DNA of 61,248 nucleotides from the NCBI RefSeq assembly GCF_000003605.2, contig NW_003125930.1, positions 31,141 through 92,388 of the forward strand, given 5' to 3'. This DNA is from Saccoglossus kowalevskii (taxonomy: Eukaryota > Hemichordata > Enteropneusta > Harrimaniidae). The notes under the pieces were generated by a model that worked only from the letters and a program-made list of their open reading frames with translations, was not told the origin of the DNA and did no database searches. Both the position numbers and the translations under genes were made by a program. Positions 46,051-56,200 of the stretch are shown here, in pieces; within the stretch, counting starts at the first letter, position 1, and every line of letters begins with the position of its first letter.

Positions 46051-46320
46051 ATGTATAAGGTAAAGCTACTGACAAATGAGGGCGTACAACCAAACCGACT
46101 AAAGTTGTTTGTACGTACGAGGTAAAGCTACCGACAAGCCTAGTGAGGGCGCACAGCCTAGCAGACTACCAAATGTGTGGTAAAGGTAAAGGTAAAGCTA
46201 CTGACAAGTGAGGGCGTACAGTCAAACCATCTGAAGTTGTGTGTACGTATGAGATGAAGCCACTGACACGCAATCAAGTGTACTAAATAAAAGCGTGTAG
46301 GTACGATTTAAAGCTACACC
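46051..46320 (+). repeat. Imperfect tandem repeat of about 60-70 bp, four to five units
   Basis: GGTAAAGCTACTGACAAGTG, then AGGGCGTACA and a GTGTACGTACGA end, recurs from 46059, 46121, 46191 and, degenerate, 46251 and about 46303. Unit lengths are 60-70 bp. Confidence 0.8.
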
Positions 46321-46374
46321 ACATCTTAAAACTTTATGATGTAATGCTCCAGCAAAGTGCTTTCAAATTTCCTC

Positions 46375-46794
46375 GAGTTAATGTATAAGATTAGTGATAA
46401 CGACAAAATGAGTTAATGTATAAGATTAGTGATAACGACAAAATGAGTTAATGTATAAGATTAGTGATAACGACAAAATGAGTTAATGTATAAGATTAGT
46501 GATAACGACAAAATGAGTTGATGTATAAGATTAGTGATAACGACAAAATGAGTTAATGTATAAGATTAGTGATAACAACAAAATGAGTTAATGTATAAGA
46601 TTAGTGATAACAACAAAATGAGTTAATGTATAAGATTAGTGATAACGACAAAATGAGTTGATGTATAAGATTAGTGATAACGACAAAATGAGTTAATGTA
46701 TAAGATTAGTGATAACGACAAAATGAGTTAATGTATAAGATTAGTGATAACGACAAAATGAGTTAATGTATAAGATTAGTGATAACGACAAAAT
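46375..46794 (+). repeat. 35-bp minisatellite, exactly 12 units
   Basis: Twelve units of GAGTTAATGTATAAGATTAG followed by TGATAACGACAAAAT, all exactly 35 bp without an indel. Only single-base variants occur (GTTGATG for GTTAATG, AACAACA for AACGACA). The uniformity suggests recent expansion or active homogenisation. Confidence 0.97.
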
Positions 46795-49090
46795 ACAAAT
46801 AAAGTCTGCCAAATAAAGTTAGAATAAATATAACCAATTTATTACAATACATATAGGCATATATCGCATACATATTGCCCATGCAGTTTATTTTCTCAGA
46901 GGGTCGCCAAAAACAAACAGTAAAACTCATGAGACACAAGGATTATTCCTGAAAAAAACGCATACGATTAATCAGATAAAAGAATCTCAAACTCTGATCT
47001 CGTATTTCTGAATCTTGTAGCACGCCATCAACGATCTTATATCGCCAAAAGATAACCCGGATATTTACAAACGGCGCATCAGAAGAGCAATGCGCTTTAT
47101 GCTAACTATATTATTATTAACAAATCACAAATAAGTGTTAGCCCTAGCCAATTGTATGCGGTATAATTCAAATGTTCACAGAGATTAACAAACATTAAAG
47201 ACCCGAACCAAGATGGAGTATGCATTCTGAGAACATTCGCGACGTTTATTGTGGGACGGTTCAATGAATTTGTTGATTGCGGAATTTGCCCAAACTGTTA
47301 AACTAATTTAATTAACTAATAATATTACTGCATTTTATGTATGGTCTGTGATTACTAAAACCATTATTGGAGACTTCTGTATACTTTTTAGACTGGCTCA
47401 TGGAATTGCCACACGGATAACTAAAGAGAGACTTTTCGTCTGAACTGCTATATTATTTGATTATTCTCCGACGTACTCCGCAAACATCTATCGTTCCCTT
47501 ATGCTAAGGCTACCACAGGGCACTGTAACGGGGAATGTGTTAATTATAAAGGTATGATTCCACACTGAGAAGTTTATACAAAATAAATAACCTTGGATAC
47601 ATGAATAGTGATAAACTAGGAAGGTTAGTTGAGCGTAATTATATCTCTCTGCGTTAAAAACCTGCCCCCTCGGGAGAAAAATGCTCTTTTCGAACCACAC
47701 ACTTCAGGTTTCTGACAGGATTTTTTGAAATATAATTTTAGTTGTTATAGAACAGTAAAAAGACATAAGCTATTGAAATTGGATATCGCTCGTGACGTTG
47801 ATAAACTGAGTTACATGTTAAGAAAGATAGACAGCACTTTGCACCAATCCTATTTCAAAAGTCGATGTGTAGGGCGAAACATGTTGTGACTTGACAATAT
47901 TATACTGCGTATTTTGTGCCTGTTTGTAGATGAACCCATTTACATGTGACCTTAATAGCGCCTTATCCTTCCATATTATCGATGATATGTGCTGGTTATA
48001 ATAATGGCCATGAACCGACGCATCTGAATTCGCGGTTGTAAACAAATCGTTGCCAACAAAGATGGCTTCGATTAGACAACTCGTTCTACAGGTAATTAAT
48101 TACATCTTTTTATGTAGTGGCATATTGCCTGAATCTAAACCAAGTTACAAAGTCAGTCTGTGAAAACAGTGCTAAACGTTTGAAAAACACGGCTACCCGT
48201 TTTGTGAGACTTGATTACACTTACTACAGCAAGTCGTAAAAAGTTTATTATACTCAACAGCAGCCCTTTCAACATTGTGGTATTCCATGCTATACAAGTA
48301 CACTTACAGATGGCACTTGCTGGTCATTTTTGCGTGCAGAAAATTGGGCAATTGAAGAAATTCATGTTTATTGTGTCAGTCGCAAGGAGAAATACTCGGG
48401 AGATGACAGCAGGACATGTAAATAAAATATGTCACATTCTATGGATTTTTTGTAAAGTTTTTTTTGTATGTGCAAATATTGTTACTGTGTTGGTATTCCC
48501 ACGGTGCTGTATTTTTTTTCGCAAAAATTGGTAAGATTGACGTCGTGTGGTGGCGCTTCCAGAGCATCACGATTATCACGTTTCTGGATGTCATAGCTGG
48601 CGCCTCCGCGCTTGTAAAAGCTGGCACTTGAGTAATCTTTTCTTTAACCCGTGCTTTTATTGTTCGATGTGGCTACTTCCTGAATCCTCTATGTGCTATG
48701 TGTTAGTGAGTGGATGTGCAGTCAGGTGAAGACTTGTTTAATCACAGCGAGTCAACTGACTTTAGCCATATGCTATTTGTTGTCTTCATTATTGGCGCAA
48801 AGAATGCAGACCAATATAAGTAATATGGTATTTACAGAACTGCATGAAGTTAGCTTTTTAGCAATGATCGTCGACAAACGCCAAGCCCCATCTTCGTTAC
48901 AGTGTGTGGTAATGAGAGTTAAGTGCCGAAAACTCAATCGAGTTAACACTTGAAATGAAGAAATATAACACAAATATTTAGACATTCTATCGTCTTCACT
49001 CACTTGCCCACAAACAATTTTCAACGTTGGAATAGGAAATATTGGAAACGTGTCAGCAAATGTAGACCTACTGTTCTTGAATCAGCGCAA
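46795..49090. other. Intergenic DNA with possible decayed coding sequence
   Basis: Mostly unremarkable. Between about 48060 and 48640 there are short stretches that look protein-like but do not join into a gene. ATGGCTTCGATTAGACAACT with good start context is followed by a donor-like CAG/GTAATT near 48092. CTTACAG/ATGGCACTTGC lies near 48309. A frame near 48546-48630 reads VWWRFQSITIITFLDVIAGA. Stops and frame breaks argue for a decayed gene, a transposon remnant or chance. Confidence 0.3.
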
Positions 49091-49097
49091 ACGCCAC

Positions 49098-49186
49098 CAT
49101 TGTTTTGATCTGTGATGAGCTTCCCGACCTTCACTTTTATAATACAGCAACGCTGATTGGTAGCGCCAGCTCCTTGGCGCGCCCAA
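49098..49186 (-). promoter_or_regulatory. Promoter-like cluster: CCAAT, TATAAAAG, start codon
   Basis: Reading the minus strand, an ATTGG/CCAAT inverted pair (49186-49182 and 49160-49156) is followed by TATAAAAG (49141-49134) and, 33 bp on, by AAAACAATGG (ATG at 49100-49098). This is the layout of a strong TATA promoter. The ATG opens only a ten-codon frame before TAG, so any gene is broken or the ATG belongs to the 5' UTR of an unseen spliced transcript. Confidence 0.3.
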
Positions 49187-49753
49187 TCAAATGACTCGAT
49201 TTAAATGTAGTGAAATCAGCTTTTCCTAACACGACCACTATAGGTTTTAGCGAAACCGTGCGATTTGGACGATGAAACATGCTATGTGAATGCACTAGTT
49301 CAATATCGCCATTTTCTTCACTTCCTTTAATTTCTTTCTTTCCTCTGACAGCCTAAGGCTGCCAATTATTTCTTCTTTAACGCAAGGCTCACCGATACAC
49401 TAGAACTTTACTACCTCCTCTACTCATCACTGTTTTAGTGCAGGTGTGTCACACAGTTTCGTAATAATTATTTGTTTAATATGATGTTGTAATTATTTCC
49501 GTAACTACCACACAATAAACCTTTCCTATAAATCAGTTGACGAAGCGCTTTCAATACATAAATGGGTAACACAAAGCCGTAAATGGGTGACACGAAGGCC
49601 GTTCAAAGAGCCAATATCGTCGGGTTCTGCAGTCGTATATCAATGAAAGTTATGTTTTTTCGTGAGATTTTACTACATTTTAGAAGAAAACGACTTCACA
49701 GCAAAACAAAATTGTCAAGTTGAACGACATTACCCTCATCATTTCACGTCATT

Positions 49754-49791
49754 TTGATTTCACAGAAGCACCACGTCACGAGAGGGCGCGA
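49754..49791 (+). promoter_or_regulatory. CTCF-like core at the end of a dispersed 35-bp repeat, copy 2
   Basis: GTCACGAGAGGGCGCGA (49775-49791) fits the AGRKGGCGC part of the CTCF consensus. Its left flank repeats 35597-35631 (27 of 35 identical). Function is inference. Confidence 0.35.
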
Positions 49792-50123
49792 CATATGGGA
49801 ACGGGTGTTAGTTCGTCTCTCATTGGCAGTTGACCTTTAACAAATTACCGAAGTATTATGTGCAGATATATATACGGGTTGAGGGTGAGTGGGGATGGAG
49901 GTAGTGATCCTTGCCATAGATACAGGAAACAACGGTGGCGATTTTCGGTGTGGTTCCAATTGTGGCCACATTTGAAAAAAAAATGAAAAAAAAAAAATGA
50001 AATGAATAAAAGCCAAACTACAGGATATTATTAATTATATTATATCAATTTTAAGTAGAATGTTTCAGATAGGTCATTTGAAAACTCTATCCAATATCAT
50101 TGTGATCGTTACCAGTAGTTCAG

Positions 50124-50141
50124 AGCGCCACCTGGTGGCCA
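50124..50141 (-). promoter_or_regulatory. Near-consensus CTCF-type motif between convergent genes
   Basis: On the minus strand TGGCCACCAGGTGGCGCT matches the canonical CTCF core (CCASYAGRKGGCRC) with no mismatch. CTCF is conserved across bilaterian animals. The site lies between the convergent cyclase and K2P genes, a position where an insulator would make sense. Occupancy is unproven. Confidence 0.5.
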
Positions 50142-50563
50142 CATCAACCACATTCTAGGCGCATTGTATTGTAACGGTCTGGTCTATTTGTAGCATAAAT
50201 TTCCATTTGAACATCATCTCGGAAAATGCAAGGCTTGGGGTAAAACCTAGATGTGGTTGAGAAATATACGATTTGTTATTTACTATTAGGAAACTTTACG
50301 TTGCACACACCTCGACATAATTGTATTTATACGTTTGTGCAAGGCGATAGTTCAGTACATTCACCTTTGTCATTCTCCGTCAATTTCATTAAAACAAAGA
50401 CTTCAAATAATGTCGTGATTCTTGTGATATACTTAGGAATATTTCACAAAGTTTCATGTACTACACCATTCTTATAAATCACGCGGAATGCATCTGTGAA
50501 GTCAAAATGACGTATATGGGTAATAACAGCCTCAAATCGACAATTGTGTTTACTTTATTAAAT

Positions 50564-50580
50564 GCAGTCACTAGAGGGCG
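50564..50580 (+). promoter_or_regulatory. CTCF-like core motif
   Basis: GCAGTCACTAGAGGGCG fits the CACTAGAGGGCG core. It is the third such motif within 0.8 kb, but lower in quality than the one at 50124-50141. Confidence 0.3.
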
Positions 50581-51816
50581 AAAATGTAAATAATCTTCCA
50601 CCATGGTTTACATTGATACTCATTTAAATGAATTGGGTACTAAGTAACATATAAATTCAAGTTTGTACATGTCTATAACATATTGATCAAACACGATATT
50701 TCTGTAACGCAAAACAATTAAAAAACAAACTTATCTTATTCAATGAGACGTAAAAAATGCGTAGATTTCAATAATATTTCGAATACAAACTTACCGGTAG
50801 GATATTTGTTCCGGGATAATCAGTTTATAAACATAAATTTGTTAACACCCCCGCCGAAAATATTTAAAATACGTCGAATAATTTAGTTTGAATATCTAAC
50901 TCGTTAGGCACAAAAAAAGCGTTCGCAGACAGATTGTAATGAATGTAGGCTTAGTTATGGACATTTTAAAATATCTCTAGCAAGCGTTTCGTTCGTTTTG
51001 GCAAATGCAAACACAGCCTCCAGCGTGAATTCGATGTTATGGCAGTTTGTGATCACCGTGGGTTATATTGCATTCGATGCTAATTCGATTCTTTCAAAAT
51101 ACTAGTACACTTTTTTACTGAAGCGAGACAGTCACGCATATGTCTTTTAAATAATGTTTTTCTTTAAATTATTAAACAACGAACCAGGTGTATGTTTTTG
51201 AAGATAAGAAAGGCATACCCTGCCATAGCACAGATGTTTTAAACTGTATAATGTTATTTTTCAGCTACTATCAAATGTTCTTTAAATAAACAGGACCACA
51301 TGCTATTCTAGTAAATTAACATGATCTTATTTTAGCGCATTGCATTGTCTTTTCTTTAATGAAACTAGACAACGTGTTCCTTTCTTCTTCTTTTCACCTC
51401 TTCAATTTACAGTAGATGTATTTTTCTGTCAGGGTAACCATATTCTTTTTCAAATAAACCAGGACTACTTATAAAGCAGCACATGTACTATTTATTGGAA
51501 CCCAAGGATGATTATTTAATGAAATTTAATAGTATTGTCACAATCGTATGGTTAGACATGCAGAGATGACTAGCATAATTTGTATAATCTGAGGAGTGTA
51601 TTGCAATTTATTCCATTCCATTCCACGTGACCGGTTCTCATCCAATCAGCTTGCAGTTACTTTATCCAAATATGAGAGATGAAAAGGAAACTGATTGCAC
51701 TGCTTTATTACGCTGAACTGTCATGGTATGTGAAATTAACGGATGTATTATTAGTGTCGTGACTTTAGATAGTGAAGTGAATGTTTGAAAAGTATGTAGT
51801 TGAAAAAGTAAATCTC
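50581..51816. other. Intergenic DNA downstream of the K2P gene
   Basis: AT-rich, nothing recognised. Confidence 0.6.
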
Positions 51817-51822
51817 TTTATT
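51817..51822 (-). terminator. Polyadenylation signal of the K2P gene
   Basis: AATAAA on the minus strand (TTTATT on plus), 107 bp past the channel's stop codon and just beyond the TA repeat. Confidence 0.5.
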
Positions 51823-51841
51823 TTTTGTTTTCAATGTACGG

Positions 51842-51842
<1 letters not shown>

Positions 51843-51920
<78 letters not shown>
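51843..51920. repeat. (TA)n microsatellite, about 39 units
   Basis: Uninterrupted TA dinucleotides. The array starts nine bases past the K2P stop codon, so it would lie in that gene's 3' UTR. Open frames of alternating Ile-Tyr on both strands are artefacts of the repeat. Confidence 0.97.
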
Positions 51921-51921
<1 letters not shown>

Positions 51922-51928
51922 GTAATAT

Positions 51929-52674
51929 TCAAACATGTATGCATAATATTGGATAAACCGCACAGTTGATTCGTTTCATAATTTTGCTGAGTCTGCCCTC
52001 TAGCAGTCTGAAACTAGCAGCCATCATTACAAGCCCAATGATAATATACAACCACAAAAACGGACTGTGCCGATTTGGTACGTAATCGCCGAATCCAATC
52101 GTAGAAAACGTGATAACACAAAAGTAAATTGACTCTAAATACGTCATTTGTTCTATTTTAGCAACCCATATTGCGCATATGAACACGTATAGAGACATCA
52201 AAACTATAATCACTATCAAAGGCACTTCTGTGTCTTCGTAATTTTCTGAAAAACGTTCATTTTGTTTTGCACATTTTTGAGAATGTACTTCACTGTCTCC
52301 GGTCCTATCTGAATAATTAATCTGGGTTACGCCATCGGTAACTAATTCGGAATGCATATGTTCCAAATTATTTAATTCAACAGTGGTTTCTATGATTTCA
52401 TCAACCGTGTCGTTATGCTTTGTTGCAATCTCTATACCACGTGTTGTGACGTCATTCTTCGTTTTATGACTCTTGGTACTTGATTTCAGGTCGTCATTTG
52501 AGGTCACGATGGCGACACATTTCTTACTCACAATGCAATACATTAGTTTTACTGGTTCTGCCATTAACGCTCCCAATTTAGCGAGGTACGTTAAAAACAA
52601 TGGAACACCAATGATTGCGTAGATAATACAAGTTATTTGTCCCATGGTCGTCCTCGGCGCTGATAGGCCATATC
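51929..52674 (-). CDS. K2P channel exon 2: filter 1 end, M2, loop, M3, filter 2, M4
   Basis: Follows TTTTCCAG. GYGLSAPRTTMGQITCIIYA continues from exon 1, and VITFSTIGFGDYVPN is the second pore. The stop is TGA at 51931-51929. The last residues (INCAVYPILCIHV) are not family-conserved. A further downstream exon cannot be excluded, but no good donor is evident. Confidence 0.92.
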
Positions 52675-53605
52675 CTGGAAAACAATTAAAACAAAGATAG
52701 GCTACTAAACAAAACCGTAAAATTGGTGTAACACCGTGACTGTTGTATTGTGCGGTAATTATTTTGGTAATTTTAAATATAACAACAAGAGGAATACATT
52801 TTTAATGTTTTAACACTTATAGCTTAAAACATTCTGTGCTGAATCAAACTATTTCTGTCACTGAAAACAAATGTGAATAATATTGTTGTTTAAAACAGAA
52901 CAAAATCTTTCTTTGATGTTTCTGACTTTAGAATCGCCTCGGTCCTGTGACCTCGACATTTTATTTACCCCAGAAAAGTCCTCATACGAGGGCTTTACCG
53001 TATGCGTTAAATAATCGTCGCCTTACCGAATTGAGTCCCTATAGTACTGTTGAAAACATATCATTTGAGTACGGGCAAGGGCATTCTAATTGCGGGGATT
53101 TCACCCGCGAGTGAGCAAATGTCATCTACACAGTTTTCACTTGTAATGAATCCCACCTTTGTAGCATAACTCACTAACCTATAGTTGTAATGACAGTGAA
53201 ACAAAAGAAACATGACGTGTACCAATCTGTAAATGACGGAGACCCATCGGTATTCTCTCCACGCTGCGAAGCGTTCAGACCACCAACCTGATCTTCGTAT
53301 TCGATAAGAAGTTCAACAGCGGACATCGTCCAGTTGCACGACTCGGAGACACTGCTATTGACCCACAGTGCCTGCAGTGATTGGAGCAATTCGAACCGGA
53401 GAACATGTACAGGAGATTGCCCAGTTCCGTAAGGAGGTGGTACTTTAACATCGTGTTCGATAACCTTGAAAAGAAGTCCACCAAGTAAAATATATCCCGT
53501 GATTAAAACCGATGCTATCACATGCGGTCTAACAATATACACACAACAGTTTGTGACACGGTGTTTCTTTCTCTCTATCTCGTAAAGCGGCTTTGCGTTC
53601 ACCAT
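51929..53605 (-). CDS. Two-pore-domain (K2P) potassium channel, TRESK/TWK-like layout
   Basis: Plasma-membrane background K+ channel subunit; family members work as dimers and set resting potential. Exons on the minus strand are 53605-53179 and 52674-51929, with a 504-bp GT-AG intron, 390 residues in all. Order: cytosolic N-terminus, M1 (about 26-50), extracellular cap with N-glycosylation sites Asn83, Asn91 and Asn111, first filter TIGYG (141-145), M2 (about 153-180), a long charged cytosolic loop of about 110 residues, M3 (about 293-316), second filter TIGFGDY (334-340), M4 (about 348-370) and a tail of only about 20 residues. A long M2-M3 loop plus short tail resembles TRESK and several nematode TWK channels, but sequence does not settle the subfamily. 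The intron interrupts the first Gly codon of GYG in phase 1, a position conserved in K2P genes. The start has A at -3, G at +4 and an upstream in-frame stop. Confidence 0.93.
53179..53605 (-). CDS. K2P channel exon 1: N-terminus, M1, cap, first pore helix
   Basis: Residues 1-142 plus the first base of Gly143. VIASVLITGYILLGGLLFKV is M1; FTDWYTSCFFCFTVITTIG leads into the filter. The donor is ATA G/GTTAGT. Confidence 0.94.
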
Positions 53606-55084
53606 TTTCGACTGGCACTCTTGTCTGACACATGGTTAAAGTGATTTACAAGTTAAACACTCGTTACTTCGTACCTGCGCCACAAAGGAGCCGATCAGAA
53701 TATGTTAGCCCACTCAGCGTGCCCAACAGAAAATGTTTAATCTTGAATTTTCCGGGTACAGAGTTTAGTTTAGTCATCGGCAATATATATACATCTTTTT
53801 ATTTTCAAATCAGTTCGTAGCTTGAATTAAGTGTACAATGAAGTGTTTAAGGGCTAGACAACCACAAGGACCGCAAATAAAATTGTGTTTGTTTATCAGC
53901 TAACCCTCTAACTAGCTAATTAAAGTTTAAGCGTGACACAATGAATAATATTCGGCGTAGTCGAAACTAAATTGTTTGGTCAGCCAGTCCGCAGCCAGTC
54001 ACTCAGTCATTCTATTGAAAAACGATCATAGCCATTTACGTAACTCGAAACATACATGCATTATGGACAGCATGCTATTTGACGTGTCTATACCATTATT
54101 TGATTATTTGCCAAACAACTAAGGTATTCAGCACAAAGTACACAAACAACAAAGATTGATATTTATAGCTGTGGCATTTGTCAATAACACTGTTGGCCTT
54201 TGCCCAAAACGTCTGGCTGTTACCGGTCACAGTCACATCGTGATTGATAAAACACAGTGATTGATTGGTTTATTTTATTTCCATATTAGTTAACAAATCA
54301 GTTGGTTGAATGGACAATACTATTTGAGTATAAATGAATTGAACACGACAGGCAGCAGCTGGGGTGACGAGTAGTGTATTAGAACACGCGTTAACAATAA
54401 TCCATGTTACATATCGTCATTGTATCCAGTGAACATTTAACATACAGTCAAATCAACAAAAGTTAAACAATATATTTAAGTCTAACTTCATAAAAACATG
54501 GAATTAATAACTGATCAATTAGAGTTTTGGAAGACAGGTAAATTGCATCATACATAACATTGAAATTGAGAATAACGGATGAAACAATTTCTGAATTTTA
54601 TGACATATGCACTGTTAATTATGATAGGTCAAGAGAATACATGCTAATATTTGCATTTCAATTAACTCAGTCAACTTAAATGCAAAGGGACAAGAACCAG
54701 GCAAATAAGAATTCTTGACCTGAAACACGTCTGATTCAAGCCTTTGTAATTATTAAGCTTGAAACAAACACCATGCGCTGGATAGCAGATTTTTGCACTG
54801 AATTTGAGTTTTATTATTTACTTTTTTGTAGATGATAAACTAAAATCTTATAACATAGCTTTACCGTGGTAGTTTTCAAATAACTGAAGTCTCGGTTAAA
54901 TAATAAGAATAAATTTATTGCAATCGAATTCACTTTAGTTATTGATAAGAAGGAAAATAAAGTGTAAATAAATGGAAATAACAAAACAAACAAACACACA
55001 TTGAAATGAAAAAATTATAAAAATGTATATGAAATGTGTATATTATGTATTTGATTATTATTATTTTGTGGTTTGCACTGAGGC
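53606..55084. other. Upstream region of the K2P gene
   Basis: AT-rich, non-coding as far as can be seen. The K2P promoter should lie at its left end, but no convincing TATA or initiator was picked out. Confidence 0.5.
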
Positions 55085-56200
55085 AGATGCTAGAGTGCTT
55101 TTAATCCTCTCGTATGGGGAAGCTATTATAAACATGTTTTTCTTTATTATATTGAACTGAACGAGTATTTCCTCGTCATTATTTCCAAGGATGAATATTA
55201 TTTGTTCTTCATCTGTTCTGTTGCTTAGAAATGTTATAGTTTATCTATAAATAAAGGTTGCATTTGATAAAAACGTGCATCTCATCTTCGACGTCATTAT
55301 TTTACAAATTAGACTTTTCCTTTCTGAAATATCAACATTGTTAAATCTGTCCCTTCCAGGATGTGTGCACTAATTGTTAATTTGATTAAAGAATTCTGTG
55401 ATGTGGGTTTTTAATTATGTCTAAGTATTATTTTGCAAATGAGAAATCTGATTTAAACTGCTTACATGTGCTTAATATTTTGTTTTTTTGCTCCCTTGTT
55501 CATTTATTGTTTCTGTTATATTTTCAAGTTTCCGAATATTTTTTTTTAATTAAACCATATTCGTCTTCAGATGTTACCTTTTCCCAAACATGTTTATTAT
55601 ATTTAGAAAATATTTAGCCAACATTTCATGATTTCTTTGATGCATGTTAAAATAACAAACAATCTTGGTTTGTTGCTCAATCGACCGTTACGGTACTTCA
55701 GAGCAGTGGGACGAAATAAGTTTAACCATCTGCAAATGTTTTCAAATAACTCTGTATTGGTATATGTGTTTATGAATAAAATTACAAATGGCTATATTGT
55801 TTAGGTCGATTTGTGCTTTTTCTAGTTTTCTTTTTGTGTTAAATTGTATGCCTAGATATGACACTCTTTCTAACTCCACTTCATTATATGAAATTTGAAT
55901 TTATTTAGTGCATTTCTTCTTTTATTGAATATTACAGTTTTTGATTTTATGATATTTATGTTTAGTTCTCATTTTTTGCAGTATGTATCTTTTAATATCA
56001 TTGACAAATCTGTTGAACAGCAAAAGAATTAGGTCACCTCACCCTTTGCCGTATTCCCTGCTCAACTGGAAATGAATTAGTAATGTAATTATTAAATTCA
56101 CAAATTAATTGGCAGTTCAAATTTTGAAATTCTTGTATCTTATTATTGATGAGTAGAATGTTTGTAGCATTGTACAATGTAATCTGCCAAAATATATTCA
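55085..56200 (-). mobile_element. Decayed LINE fragment (reverse transcriptase C-half)
   Basis: Minus-strand reading, broken by stops and frameshifts, gives in order: SFPVEQGIRQ followed in another frame by LFNRFVNDIKRYIL (like the RT G-x-R-Q-G-D-x-L-S-P-x-L-F-x-x-F-x-N-D-I motif); VELERVSYLGIQFN with KRKLEKAQIDLNN (like Y-L-G-I-x-F downstream of the RT active site); then NDVEDEMHVFIKC (55290-55240 area), a C-terminal motif (x-x-E-D-E-x-H-x-x-x-x-C) of some non-LTR elements; and DEEQIIFILGNNDEEIL. The YADD box is missing. It is probably a CR1/L2-like or related non-LTR retrotransposon, long dead. Ends are approximate. Confidence 0.65.

Noticed and set aside
51751-51969. Open frames of alternating Ile-Tyr on both strands.
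   Set aside because: Translation of a pure TA microsatellite.
52675-53178. Additional K2P coding exon inside the intron.
   Set aside because: Exon 1 and exon 2 join exactly at the GYG codon in phase, leaving no missing protein.
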